A DNA stretch of 50,406 bases from JBBDLF01 sp040879025 (GCA_040879025.1 JBBDLF010000004.1:1-50406), one strand, 5' to 3'; counted from the stretch's first letter, positions 7,667 to 17,381 are shown. Notes: generated from the sequence alone by a model not told the origin. Program-made: numbers and translations.

Positions 7667-10600
7667 ATGACACACCGATTTTATCCCTCCCGCAAAAGAT
7701 TACTCGCAACATGTATCGCGGCCGGACTGTTGAGCAATTTTTCCCACGCCCAGCAAACCAGCGACGAAGAAGTAGAGGAAATCGTCGTAACCGGCTCGTT
7801 CATTCGCGGCACACCACTCGACGCGCCTTCCCCGGTGCAGGTGGTTGACCGTGAAAGCATCGAAGCTCAGGGTGCCTCCGTAATTTGGGATGTCATCAAA
7901 AACCTGGAAGTGAACTCCGGATCCTTTGCTGACGCTGGCTCCGGCGAAGTATACGGTACCGCGGGCACCGCCCAGGTCAACCTGAGAAACCTGGGCGAGA
8001 ACTCCACACTCACCCTGATCAATGGCCGGCGTGTGGTGCCCTCCGGCGCGACCACCCGGGCCGGCGGCGAGTTCGTCGACATCAATGCCATTCCCCTGGT
8101 GATGACCGACCGCGTCGAAATACTCACCGATGGCGGTTCGGCACTGTACGGCGCCGACGCGGTCGCCGGCGTGGTGAACGTCATCATGCGTGACAATTTT
8201 GAAGGCGTGGAAGTCTATGGTGACCTGCAGGGTGTCGCGGAGGCCAGCGGTCAGTACGACGCGGTGTTAAGCGGTATCTGGGGTTGGGCCAGCGACAGCA
8301 ACAACACTCACTTTGTCCTGTCCGCCGAGCGCATGGAGCGCGACCCGGTCAATATCACCGACGCCAACTTCTACGACCCCGACACCCAGTTGATCACCGG
8401 CGGCGCCAGTTCGCCCGGCACCACATTCACCGCCGCTTTTCTCGGGGCGCAGGTGAACCCGGCCTGGATCAACGATGAATTGCGTGCCATCAATCAAGCG
8501 GAACGTGATATTTACGATCCCGGCACCACGGCCAGCTTTGCCTGGAGCGACCCGCTGTGTGACTCGGGCATAACCGATGCCAGCGGCAACCCGTTCTTTA
8601 CAGTAGGTTTGGATCCGCGCCAACGGGCCCAACCCGGAAGCCGCAGCGACGGCTGTGTAGTGGATGAAACCCAATGGGCACTGATCAACTACGCGCAGGA
8701 ACGCAACAGCATCGCCGGTTCCTTCGATCACACCTTCGACAACGGCACGGAGTTCTATTCCTTCCTGATGTGGTCGGATATGGAAACCGTTCGCGACAGC
8801 AGCGGTTACACGGGGTCATTCGGCAGTTATTCCTTCCTGCCTTCGGCGGGCGCCTATATTCCCGGCATGCACGGTCAGGCCTTGGAACTGGGTCATTTCG
8901 CGCCGCTGTTCGGCATGGAAAAGCCCCTCAATATCACCAACAACCCGGCTGACGGCATCAACGGCGGTCCCAATACGGGCTTCAGCCACAGTGGCGTCTA
9001 TAACCTGCTGCGCACCGGTGGTGATGATGACGTTACCTACACCGAAACGGGCAACGCGCAGTTTGGCCTGCGAGGTGAATGGGACGCGTTCGACCGCGTG
9101 CTGGAGTGGGACGTGGGGTACTCGGTGGGCTATTCCAGTGTGGAAACCGAGCGCCGCGACTTCAACCGCATGAATCTGCACCTGGCGGGTGTGGGGCTGG
9201 GGGGGCCGGATTGTGTGCCCAATGGTGTAGCTGATTTTGATTTCCTCAACTACAACGACCCCAACGATCCTCGATACGCCCGCAATGCGTGGAATATCTA
9301 CGAAAGTACCACTATTTTTGACTATGTGTTCGAAGGTTATTACGTGCAGCCCCACGAACCGGTCTCGCTCGGTTTGACCAGTACCAACCAGGGCCAGGGC
9401 GATTGCATGTTCTTCAACCCCTTCCTGAACTCGGTGACCGACCCGAACGTAGCCAATTCTCCCGAATTGATGGACTGGTTGACCCAGGTTACCGCCATGA
9501 AGGACAAGCGCAATACCCAGGGCGTGCTCGATGCCGTGGTGACCGGCGAACTGTTCGAAATGCGCGGCGGTACGGCGGCATTCGCGCTGGGCTATCAGAA
9601 CCGCCAGCGCACCGCTGTCTCCCGCGCCTCTGATCTCAACTTTCCCGGGATACAGAACGCCATCCAGGGCTATGACGAGAACGGTGTACCCAATGAGTTT
9701 GGCTACGTCAGCAACAACATGGGCGGCTCTTCCAACTCCCTTGACTACGATCTGGACCGGAATGTGAATGCGATTTACACCGAGCTCTCCCTGCCCTTCT
9801 GGGATAACGTGGAAAGCCAGATCGCCCTTCGCTGGGAGGACTATGGCGGCAATGTAGGCGACGAGATATCACCCAAAGTGGCCTTGAGCTGGCGACCCGT
9901 CGACACCCTGTTGCTGCGAACTTCCTGGTCACAGTCGTTCCGGGCGCCCAACCTGGGCATCATCGGAGCCGGCCTGGATGCGTCGGGGGTGACCTTCCTG
10001 GATCCCCTGGACAACCAGCGGGTACGTGCCGGGCTGCTGCCGCCGATCAATGAGCATGCTTCGCTGGAAAGCAGCTACACGCTCGGAGGGCCGGCCCCGA
10101 ACGTCGGCAATGAATATGCCGATACCTACAGCGCGGGTTTCATCTGGACGCCGGGTGGTGTGCTGGATGGCGCGAGCATACAGGCAGACTTCTGGCGCTT
10201 CGAAGTGACCGACCGGGTACTGCCGGAGAACGCCAGTTCCGCCATCAGGCGGCAAATCGAGGCATTCTCGGTTGCGGCGACCGATCCCGGCAACTATGTC
10301 TTGAATTCCAGTATGGACAGGTCCTCCGAAATACTGTTCGCTCCCTGTGACCCGAATGCGTTGGAGGCCCAGTTTGGCCGGGATTCCAGCGAGCGGCTCG
10401 ATTGCGTGGTCGACCCCCGTACCTACCAGGTCGAGGGCGTGCAGGAAAGCATACCGGCTTCGGAGCGATCGCTGATCCAGTTGAAACTCGGCGCCATCAA
10501 TGCGGGTGAAATCACCGCGGACGGCGTGGACATCAAGCTGGGCTACGGGTGGGACAACAACCTGGGTCGCTTTGGCGTGGGACTGGATTACACCTTTGTA

Positions 10601-11071
10601 AACCAGTACACCCTGGACAATGTGCCTGGTTTGGACAATGGCCTGCTGGACGTGGGCGTATACGATGCGGCGGGTACGACCGGTGACGGCAACCTGGTGC
10701 GATCGCTTCCGGACCACAAGGGTCATCTCACCTTCAACTGGTTCAACGGCGACCACGGTGTGACCGTGATCAACCGCTACATTGGTGGCTACGACGATCT
10801 CACCTATGACCTGCGAATTGACGAGGTGAATCCCTTCGTTGCCTCCCTGATGGAGCCGGAGATCGACGACTACTGGCGCTGGGACGCGCAGTACAACTAC
10901 ACCCACAACTGGGGCAATGCAAACCTGGGATCCACCCGGTTCACGGCCGGTCTGATCGATGTCTTCGACGCCGATGTACCGGTCAGGGAGACCGGCAGCC
11001 TGGACTATGATGCCCAGGTTCACGATGGCCGCGGCCGCAGGTTCTATCTGCGCGCCCTGTGGATGTTCTAG
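7667..11071 (+). CDS. Large TonB-dependent outer-membrane receptor
   Basis: A 1134-aa outer-membrane transporter. The signal peptide ends at about residue 28 (SNFSHA-QQ). A TonB-box-like EEIVVTGSFIRG follows at about 37. The plug domain (about 50-170) has VNLRNLGENSTLTLINGRRV, DRVEILTDGGSALYGADAVAGV and VNVIMR, the classic plug signature. The rest is the 22-strand barrel with long loops, ending in Phe (FYLRALWMF) as expected for BAM-inserted proteins. Family members import large or scarce substrates using the proton motive force via TonB-ExbBD. The substrate is not determined. At this size it is larger than typical siderophore receptors and closer to those importing oligomeric or bulky substrates. 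It has a strong RBS, and a bidirectional terminator separates it from the convergent PQQ enzyme gene. Confidence 0.93.
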   Translation: MTHRFYPSRKRLLATCIAAGLLSNFSHAQQTSDEEVEEIVVTGSFIRGTPLDAPSPVQVVDRESIEAQGASVIWDVIKNLEVNSGSFADAGSGEVYGTAGTAQVNLRNLGENSTLTLINGRRVVPSGATTRAGGEFVDINAIPLVMTDRVEILTDGGSALYGADAVAGVVNVIMRDNFEGVEVYGDLQGVAEASGQYDAVLSGIWGWASDSNNTHFVLSAERMERDPVNITDANFYDPDTQLITGGASSPGTTFTAAFLGAQVNPAWINDELRAINQAERDIYDPGTTASFAWSDPLCDSGITDASGNPFFTVGLDPRQRAQPGSRSDGCVVDETQWALINYAQERNSIAGSFDHTFDNGTEFYSFLMWSDMETVRDSSGYTGSFGSYSFLPSAGAYIPGMHGQALELGHFAPLFGMEKPLNITNNPADGINGGPNTGFSHSGVYNLLRTGGDDDVTYTETGNAQFGLRGEWDAFDRVLEWDVGYSVGYSSVETERRDFNRMNLHLAGVGLGGPDCVPNGVADFDFLNYNDPNDPRYARNAWNIYESTTIFDYVFEGYYVQPHEPVSLGLTSTNQGQGDCMFFNPFLNSVTDPNVANSPELMDWLTQVTAMKDKRNTQGVLDAVVTGELFEMRGGTAAFALGYQNRQRTAVSRASDLNFPGIQNAIQGYDENGVPNEFGYVSNNMGGSSNSLDYDLDRNVNAIYTELSLPFWDNVESQIALRWEDYGGNVGDEISPKVALSWRPVDTLLLRTSWSQSFRAPNLGIIGAGLDASGVTFLDPLDNQRVRAGLLPPINEHASLESSYTLGGPAPNVGNEYADTYSAGFIWTPGGVLDGASIQADFWRFEVTDRVLPENASSAIRRQIEAFSVAATDPGNYVLNSSMDRSSEILFAPCDPNALEAQFGRDSSERLDCVVDPRTYQVEGVQESIPASERSLIQLKLGAINAGEITADGVDIKLGYGWDNNLGRFGVGLDYTFVNQYTLDNVPGLDNGLLDVGVYDAAGTTGDGNLVRSLPDHKGHLTFNWFNGDHGVTVINRYIGGYDDLTYDLRIDEVNPFVASLMEPEIDDYWRWDAQYNYTHNWGNANLGSTRFTAGLIDVFDADVPVRETGSLDYDAQVHDGRGRRFYLRALWMF

Positions 11072-11117
11072 TCCCGGAACTGCTGCCTGAAGCGCATTCA
11101 GGCAGTTGAACCGAAAC

Positions 11118-11159
11118 AAAAAACCGGCGACGCCCTTACAGGTGCCGCCGGTTTTTTTT
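11118..11159. terminator. Bidirectional Rho-independent terminator
   Basis: Stem AAACCGGCG (11121-11129) pairs with CGCCGGTTT (11146-11154). Four further inner pairs (one of them G-U) follow beyond one mismatch. A T-run flanks the right arm and an A-run the left. It sits between the TonB receptor (plus) and the PQQ-type dehydrogenase gene (minus), which converge here. Confidence 0.85.
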
Positions 11160-11207
11160 GCCTTGCTCAGTACTCAGGCTTCCAGATTGTTTCAGGTGTT
11201 TGTGACT

Positions 11208-13139
11208 CTACGGCAATGCCAGCGCGACCAGTCTCGAATCCGGCCCGCCTCCCACGGCGATGGCAATGTACTGCCTGCCCCCGCTCATATAAGTCATCGG
11301 AGTCCCACGTGGCGCCAGAGGCAGATGTGTTTCGTGAACGACGTCTCCCGTGGCTTTGTCATAAGCGGTCAAGGCGCCCGTTCCATCGTCGGCCCGGCGA
11401 CCCACAAACAACAGGTTCGCGGTTAATACCGGGCCATTAACCCCTGCGTTTCCAACCGGCCCGGGATCAGGAATGCCCATATCAATCAGGCGTTGGCGAA
11501 TACCGTCCCCGTGAGGAACCTGCCAGAGGTGTTCGCCGGTGTTCAGATCGATGGCGGTGATTCGTCCGTACGGGGGTTTGGTAATGGGCAGCCCTTCCGG
11601 ACCACGAACCGCGCGCACCCGGCGGCTGCGCACATAGTCCAGGTCGGCTGGCTGGGAAGGTTCTTCCAGCGCAATCACCACCGTGCCTGAGTGTGAGGGA
11701 ATGTAGATAATGCCAGTAGCCGGATCCACCGCGGCGCCGGTCCATTCCGCGCCGCCTCCCGACCCGGGCAAATTAATCGTGCCACGAACGGAGGGCGGCA
11801 CGTAGAAGCCATAATCGAAGCGGGAAATGATTTCCAGTGCTTCAGCGTGCAATTCCGGAGTAAAGTTAATCAGCGTTTCCTCGGAAATGCCCTGATATTC
11901 GAAGGGCGCGGGCCTGGTTGGAATTGGTTGAGTGGGCGAGGTAATCTCACCGGGCACGGTCGATGGCGGAAACGGTGTCTCCACGATGGGCCAGACCGGT
12001 TCGCCAGTCTCCCGGTCAAGCACATACACAAAGCCTTGTTTGGAAATCTGCGCCACGGCCTTGATAGCCCTCCCGTCAACCACAATATCCAGCAGATTGG
12101 GAGCCGCGGGGAAGTCATAATCCCACAGACCGTGGTGTACCGCCTGAAAATGCCAGACTCTTTCGCCGGTGGCGGCGTCAACCGCGACCAGGCTTTCGGC
12201 AAACAGATTATCGCCCGGGCGATGCCCCCCATAATAGTCACTGGTGGGGGTACTCAGGGGAAGGTAGACATAACCCAGATCTGGGTCAGCGCTGGCCTGG
12301 GTCCACATGTTGGTGTTGCCGGTATCCTGCCAGGAGTTGTCTCCCCAGGTTTCAATACCGAACTGGCCCTGTCGGGGTATGGTATGAAAAATCCAGCGCT
12401 GCTCACCAGTGCGGGTGTCGTACGCCCGAACATGACCGGGGGGAGCCTCCTGAAACCGAGGTCCATCCGAGATCGAAGAACCCACCACCACCACGTCATT
12501 GACGATCAGAGGCGCCGAGATATTGGAAACCCGGTCGCGATCAAAGTCGCGTTCCAGGCCCACCTTCAGATCAATCCGTCCGCCGTCGCCAAAATTCGGA
12601 TCAGGCGCACCGGTACCGGCATCGAGAGACCACAGATAAAAATCGTGGCTCGGCATAAAGATGCGCTCACGGTCGCCATCGGACCAGTAGCCGACACCAC
12701 GGTGATTGAATCCGAGATTGGTAGGCCGGCCATTGACGGAGGAGCCGGTATCAAACGTCCATATCGACTCACCGCTGACGGCGTTGATCGCCGCGACCTG
12801 ACCCATGGACGTGCTGATATAAAGCACATCGTTGATCATCAAAGGAGTGGATTTGTACGCACCCGGACTCTGGCCGTCGGCTGCCGCAATGAGTTCCGCA
12901 TCAGGTGAATCCCATGACCAGGCGATTTCCAGTTCGGAAACGTTGTCACGGGTAATTTGCGACAGTGGCGAATATTTACGGGAATACAGGTCGCCGCCGT
13001 AACCGGGCCAGGCACCGGTGTCGGTGTCGTTTCCTGCAGGCATTTCAGCGGCTGAAATTTCATGCATTACACCATAGCCGACGGCGAACGCAGACAAGCA
13101 ATAAGTGGCCAGGCGATTGGATACTGTCGAACTGAGCAT
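11208..13139 (-). CDS. Exported PQQ-dependent dehydrogenase-like beta-propeller protein (copy 1)
   Basis: A 643-aa quinoprotein of the glucose/quinate dehydrogenase-like branch, without the N-terminal membrane helices of Gcd and without a cytochrome c domain. An N-terminal hydrophobic segment (TYCLSAFAVGYGVMHEISAA) looks like a signal peptide. WPGYGGDLYSRKYSPLSQI opens the propeller, and W-motif blades repeat (GESIWTFDTGS, GEQRWIFHT, GERVWHFQ, GEHLWQVPHG). The active-site block HHGLWDYD places Asp340, with Lys367 27 residues on, matching the Asp466/Lys493 pair of E. coli Gcd (numbering from memory). It should oxidise an alcohol or polyol in the periplasm and pass electrons to a cytochrome or quinone. 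ATG at 13139 was chosen because AGAGGAAAT precedes it and because a terminator hairpin interrupts the longer frame. Confidence 0.88.
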   Translation of the reverse strand: MLSSTVSNRLATYCLSAFAVGYGVMHEISAAEMPAGNDTDTGAWPGYGGDLYSRKYSPLSQITRDNVSELEIAWSWDSPDAELIAAADGQSPGAYKSTPLMINDVLYISTSMGQVAAINAVSGESIWTFDTGSSVNGRPTNLGFNHRGVGYWSDGDRERIFMPSHDFYLWSLDAGTGAPDPNFGDGGRIDLKVGLERDFDRDRVSNISAPLIVNDVVVVGSSISDGPRFQEAPPGHVRAYDTRTGEQRWIFHTIPRQGQFGIETWGDNSWQDTGNTNMWTQASADPDLGYVYLPLSTPTSDYYGGHRPGDNLFAESLVAVDAATGERVWHFQAVHHGLWDYDFPAAPNLLDIVVDGRAIKAVAQISKQGFVYVLDRETGEPVWPIVETPFPPSTVPGEITSPTQPIPTRPAPFEYQGISEETLINFTPELHAEALEIISRFDYGFYVPPSVRGTINLPGSGGGAEWTGAAVDPATGIIYIPSHSGTVVIALEEPSQPADLDYVRSRRVRAVRGPEGLPITKPPYGRITAIDLNTGEHLWQVPHGDGIRQRLIDMGIPDPGPVGNAGVNGPVLTANLLFVGRRADDGTGALTAYDKATGDVVHETHLPLAPRGTPMTYMSGGRQYIAIAVGGGPDSRLVALALP

Positions 13140-13218
13140 GCCGGATTTCCTCTTTTTCTGACGGGAATGATTTTTACTGTGAGTGATGATCGCGGGTACG
13201 CCGCTGGTAAAACCCGGA

Positions 13219-13256
13219 CACAAAAAAGGCAGATCAAATGATCTGCCTTTTTTGTG
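13219..13256. terminator. Perfect 18-bp terminator hairpin between monooxygenase and PQQ genes
   Basis: Left arm 13219-13236 (CACAAAAAAGGCAGATCA) is the exact reverse complement of 13239-13256, with a 2-nt loop. T-run and A-run flank the GC core on both strands, so it can stop transcription both ways. It follows the monooxygenase fusion gene (stop at 13286) and precedes the start of PQQ gene copy 1 (13139), so that gene probably has its own promoter or lives on read-through. Confidence 0.88.
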
Positions 13257-13285
13257 GTTTCTGTACATTGTCATTTTATCAGGGA

Positions 13286-14980
13286 TTAATCTCCGCCCTG
13301 ATCGACATACTTCCATTGCGAGGAGCCAAAGAACATTTCATCCCAGCTCTGCTCACCCCAGCTTACGTCTATTGACGGGTCGGGATTCGCGGGGTTCTGT
13401 GGTGAATTGTCGAATGCTCCCACTGCGGTTAATACGGTACCGGCCGGAATAAACTTGGGCTCAGAGTATTTGTAGCTCAATTGCCAGTTGTAGCTGTAGT
13501 TGGCAATGTTGATCAACAACTCGCTGGTGCCGTCGGGATAATGCGCGTAGTGACGCATGTACTTACCGCGGAAGTGCATGTGGGCACCATGCCCATACAG
13601 ATAGGCATCCCGCTCGACAGTTACGCTGGAGGACTGCTCAAAATTGGGATCGAACGCCGGTATATCATTCCAGTCCGCGGTGAAAATACAGGCACACTCC
13701 CCGGACATTCTTTCTTCCGGTACGACACCGTCGGGATAAAACCAGAGACCAATGCGGCTGGCGTCGGTAGTCTCTTTACCGTTGGTGGTGTAGTGCATAT
13801 TCAACGACAGCTTGGAGCCTTTTTTCAGCAGGCCACCGGTGTTGGATGGCTCAAGCCGTGGCTCGGCACCGGGGATATAGGCGCCGATATTGGCTACATC
13901 GTCACTGCCTCCCCGGGTCTGGCGATCTCCGTCCGGTGCGACCACACGGTTAATGGTGTGATGCAACACGGTACGGTCGCCGGCAATATACTGAGAGCCG
14001 CGAACCCACTTGTCTTCTTCGATGTCGATTGGCACTTCGATCCGGATGTAGTCCAGCACTCCGGTTGCCGGGATGCTCTGTTCGGGAACGTTGATTATGT
14101 AATCGGGCTCACCAAAGGCCCACTCGCTCTCAGGCCAGGTCAACTGGGCCAGAGGGTCGGAAGCGCCGTCTTTTGGTGAACCGGCATCTATCCAGCTTAC
14201 GAGCTTCTGAACCGCGGCATCATCAATATTCATGTCGTTGGCAAAATCACCTACATGAGGGTCAACCTGGGCCGGGGGCATGCGCTTGGTCATCACCACT
14301 TCGCGTATCATCGGTGACCAGCCTTGCAACATCGCGTGACTGTTCATCGCAAAAGGCGCGATCCCGCCTTCCCGGTGACAGTCGGCGCAATTCTCCGCAA
14401 TTATCGGAGCCACGTCCTTTTCATAGGAAACACTGGCAGTCGTGAATGCGTAACTCACCGGGTCGCCGCTGGTAGCCACAACGGGTTCCGTCACAGCTTC
14501 GCCATCGCGCATCGCCATTATGGCTTTCTCGAGCTGGGCGCCTACCGGACCACGATATTCAATGGTAAATGTCTTCGGGTTGTAGAGAAACGCTTCACCG
14601 GTTTTATCAATACCCATTGCTTCGGAAACGATCTGGGCATCATCCATCAAAATGCGGATATCAATGCTGTGTTCCTGCATTTCCGCCTTGACGTCGTCCC
14701 GATTCTTGAGACCCATCGGATTGATAAGAAAAAATTCAATTCCCTGTGATTCATAACGCGACTTCAATTGGCTGAATTCAGGCAGCGCATCCAGGGTGGC
14801 GGAACTGCCATTGGCCTGAACCAGAAAAGCAATGGCCTGGTGATCATCGTACCAACTCATGTGATGGAAATAGCCATTCTCGTCCAGCAGGGAAAAATCT
14901 CCTACCCGTTCGGCGGCACCGGCCACGAGGGGCGTCATGGCCAGCAATGCCGTGCATGCGATGTTAATTAATTTTCTCAT
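13286..14980 (-). CDS. Redoxin-like / cytochrome c / PHM-like dicopper monooxygenase fusion (copy 1)
   Basis: A 564-aa exported protein with three parts. After the signal peptide (MRKLINIACTALLAMTPLV), a thioredoxin-fold redoxin-like domain (about 25-160) has no cysteine at all. Next is a class-I-like heme c motif CADCH (Cys198, Cys201, His202) with a candidate axial Met in KRMPP (about 234). Last is a core resembling peptidylglycine/dopamine hydroxylases, with VLHH (His340, 341), NMHYTT (His396), HMHFRG (His467, 469) and DEM (Met549), the full set of CuH and CuM ligands in order. It should hydroxylate a C-H bond with O2 and copper in the periplasm, with electrons possibly from its own heme (inference). 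The start has GGAGAG at good spacing. It lies downstream of PQQ copy 2 on the same strand and ends in a strong terminator. Confidence 0.82.
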   Translation of the reverse strand: MRKLINIACTALLAMTPLVAGAAERVGDFSLLDENGYFHHMSWYDDHQAIAFLVQANGSSATLDALPEFSQLKSRYESQGIEFFLINPMGLKNRDDVKAEMQEHSIDIRILMDDAQIVSEAMGIDKTGEAFLYNPKTFTIEYRGPVGAQLEKAIMAMRDGEAVTEPVVATSGDPVSYAFTTASVSYEKDVAPIIAENCADCHREGGIAPFAMNSHAMLQGWSPMIREVVMTKRMPPAQVDPHVGDFANDMNIDDAAVQKLVSWIDAGSPKDGASDPLAQLTWPESEWAFGEPDYIINVPEQSIPATGVLDYIRIEVPIDIEEDKWVRGSQYIAGDRTVLHHTINRVVAPDGDRQTRGGSDDVANIGAYIPGAEPRLEPSNTGGLLKKGSKLSLNMHYTTNGKETTDASRIGLWFYPDGVVPEERMSGECACIFTADWNDIPAFDPNFEQSSSVTVERDAYLYGHGAHMHFRGKYMRHYAHYPDGTSELLINIANYSYNWQLSYKYSEPKFIPAGTVLTAVGAFDNSPQNPANPDPSIDVSWGEQSWDEMFFGSSQWKYVDQGGD

Positions 14981-15372
14981 TGTTCTCTCCGTGCGGTCCG
15001 TTATAGGTGTCAATTTTCAACTATTCGTTCCAAGAATTCCATTCTCAAAAATCACCTGCTGAGCCTGGACCCGCCTGAATCGTGATCCAACTTGATTGGC
15101 AGTACATCAAATGTATCCATGGGGAACATTGAACGCAATGGAAATTCGGAATCCATCAGCATTTTATCGAAGCGCGGGCTCGGACCAACGCACGGCGAAA
15201 ATTTCTCTTGCCGTCGATTTTGTGATAAGTTCCACCCGGCCTGAAAGTGGATTACTGTTATGAACGAAACCACAAGGCCCATCATTTTTTCAGAAGAAAT
15301 GGATTTCGCCAGACCAGCCTGGTGATGGTTAAAGAACTGACGGACTGAACCGACCCCGTGAAACCTCGGGGA
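14981..15372. other. Intergenic region between PQQ copy 2 and monooxygenase copy 1
   Basis: 392 bp between two genes on the minus strand. A 77-codon frame (15052-15285, minus) opens here, but it has no ribosome site and a composition without domain character, so I treat it as chance. On the minus strand TTGACACCTATAAC occurs about 25 nt before the monooxygenase RBS, with hexamers too close together to call a promoter. The gap is long enough that the two genes may be separate transcripts. Confidence 0.35.
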
Positions 15373-17217
15373 TCAAGGCAGTGCGTATGCCACAATCGAA
15401 TCGGTGGCTGCAATGACGATGTATTGCCTGCCGTCCGCACCCAGGTAAGTCATCGGGTTGGCGTTGCCTTGCTGTTCCAGCCTGCTTTCCCAGAGCTGCC
15501 GCCCCGTCGCCGCCTCCAGGGCACGAAAACGGGAGTCATCCGTTGCCGCGATAAACAACAATCCACTGGCGGTGACAATCGCACCGGCGCGTCCGGGTCT
15601 TCCGGTATTCTCGCGTCCGGCAGGCAGGCCTTCGGTAATTCCCAGCGCTTGTTGCCAGACAATATCACCGGTTAAGGAATCGACAGCGGTCAACCGGCCC
15701 CAGGGAGGCTGCTGACAGGGCAAGCGCGAATCGCCGATTTGCACATCAAAGTTTGACGGACGCGGAGCCGCTCGTTGAAAAGGCAGGTCCGAGCCTTGTC
15801 CCGCCGCTTCCATCCAGCCAAACGAACCCACATCCTGGGCAAAGGCGAACAGATACCGTGAACCCGGGTCGTAGGCTATACCACCCCAGTTCGGACCGCC
15901 CACAAGCCCCGGGAACAGCAGTGTAGTCCTGGGCGGGACCCCTTCGGCCCGGTATACCCACGGAGTGAAAGGTCCCTCATTAACGATCGTTCCTGTCTGC
16001 GCCAGCAGTTGCTCACATGCCGCGGCATGCTCAGCGGACGTGTCTGCGGCGGTCACCAGATCAGCGGGGTCGTAACTCACCCGCGCCACAGCGGGTGGTT
16101 TCACTGGTATCGGCTGGGTAGGCCAGGTTTGCTCGCCCGGTACCTCACTCTGCGGCACAGGGCGTTCTTCAACGCCAAAAACCGATTCTCCGGTTTCGCG
16201 ATGCAATATATAAATGTAGCCCGACTTGGTGCTGACAGCCAGTGCGGGAAGTATGCCGTTGTCTTGTGGAATATCAAACAATACCGGCGGTGCGGGCGGG
16301 TCATGGTCCCACAGATCGTGGTGAATGGTTTGAAAGTGCCACACGTACGCGCCGCTGCGAATATCCAGGGCTACCAGGGAATTCGCGAACAGATTGGCTC
16401 CGGGGCGGTCTCCACCATAGGCATACGGCAGCGGCGCCGCCAGCGGAACAAAAAGCAGTTCCCGTGCGACATCCGTTGTGAAATAGAATGGCCAGGCGTT
16501 GACGCCGAGCCGGCCCTCCCAGCTTTCACCCACCCAGGTGTCATGCCCGATATCCCCGGGCTGAGATACCGAGCTGAATTCCCAGATCCTGTCCCCGGTG
16601 CGAACGTCGAATGCACGTACATTTCCAATACCTCCCGAAGTTCCGGGCGGAGTGTTCGCACCGGCGATCACGATATGATCATAAATCAGCGGCACGGAAT
16701 TATAGGGAATGACCATGTCGGTCGTTCCGCCATCGCCAAAATCCTGAACCGGGGACCCTGTTATTGCGTCCAGCGCCACCAGATGCCGTCCCGCCGTAAA
16801 AACGATGCGTGGCGGGTTGTCACCGTCTCCGTCCCAGTATGCAACACCGCGGCGCGAAGGCGCGCCTTCAACCACTACATGACGCCACACTTCCTCACCC
16901 GTCACCGGATTCAACGCCACGACGCGATCGCTGGCGGGAAGGTACATCAGACCGTTCACAACGACCGGAGTCGCCTGCGAATTGGGATTTCGGGCATTCG
17001 CCGCCTCGCCGTAGAGCGAATAGTTCCACACAGGCGCCAGTTGCGACACATTCGCAGACGATATTTGTGACAGGGGCGAAAACCCGCTGCCTCCCGGGTC
17101 GCCGCGCCAGACAGGCCAATCGGTCAATACCGACGTTTCACGGAGGATCTGCGTACATCCGCCTGAAAAAAATGCAAATACCGTACCGATTAATGCGATG
17201 TGACGAAGTGAATGCAT
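15373..17217 (-). CDS. PQQ-dependent dehydrogenase-like beta-propeller protein, probable lipoprotein (copy 2)
   Basis: A 614-aa paralogue of copies 1 and 3. The N-terminus (IALIGTVFAFFSGGC) ends in a lipobox-like SGG-Cys21, so it may be acylated and membrane-tethered rather than soluble. The box lacks the usual Leu at -3, so this is moderate evidence. WPVWRGDPGGSGFSPLSQI opens the propeller. HHDLWDHD gives Asp304 and Lys331 at the same 27-residue spacing as the presumed Gcd active pair. Three further Cys lie in the second half (AACEQLL and LPCQQP). Predicted role: envelope oxidation of an alcohol or sugar with PQQ as cofactor. It is divergent from monooxygenase copy 2 across 164 bp and upstream of monooxygenase copy 1. 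Confidence 0.86.
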   Translation of the reverse strand: MHSLRHIALIGTVFAFFSGGCTQILRETSVLTDWPVWRGDPGGSGFSPLSQISSANVSQLAPVWNYSLYGEAANARNPNSQATPVVVNGLMYLPASDRVVALNPVTGEEVWRHVVVEGAPSRRGVAYWDGDGDNPPRIVFTAGRHLVALDAITGSPVQDFGDGGTTDMVIPYNSVPLIYDHIVIAGANTPPGTSGGIGNVRAFDVRTGDRIWEFSSVSQPGDIGHDTWVGESWEGRLGVNAWPFYFTTDVARELLFVPLAAPLPYAYGGDRPGANLFANSLVALDIRSGAYVWHFQTIHHDLWDHDPPAPPVLFDIPQDNGILPALAVSTKSGYIYILHRETGESVFGVEERPVPQSEVPGEQTWPTQPIPVKPPAVARVSYDPADLVTAADTSAEHAAACEQLLAQTGTIVNEGPFTPWVYRAEGVPPRTTLLFPGLVGGPNWGGIAYDPGSRYLFAFAQDVGSFGWMEAAGQGSDLPFQRAAPRPSNFDVQIGDSRLPCQQPPWGRLTAVDSLTGDIVWQQALGITEGLPAGRENTGRPGRAGAIVTASGLLFIAATDDSRFRALEAATGRQLWESRLEQQGNANPMTYLGADGRQYIVIAATDSIVAYALP

Positions 17218-17381
17218 ACAGGTGCCTGTTTTTGACCGGTTCAGGTGATTGACGGATTATTTGTTCCAGATTGTGTCAGGAATAACCGCTCAAGTTTTTT
17301 GATAAAGGGGTGGACTATAGGTTACAGAGAAATTACATTAAAGTAGTTATCGATTCAAAACCAGAACGAAGGGAGAAGCGC

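Noticed and set aside
9929..11119. 396-codon open frame on the minus strand
   Set aside because: Antisense to the large TonB receptor; no recognisable motif.
13140..13316. N-terminal extension of PQQ copy 1
   Set aside because: Runs through a perfect terminator hairpin and lacks an RBS; ATG 13139 is well supported.
15052..15285. 77-codon frame in the PQQ copy 2 / monooxygenase gap
   Set aside because: No ribosome site and no family resemblance; treated as chance.
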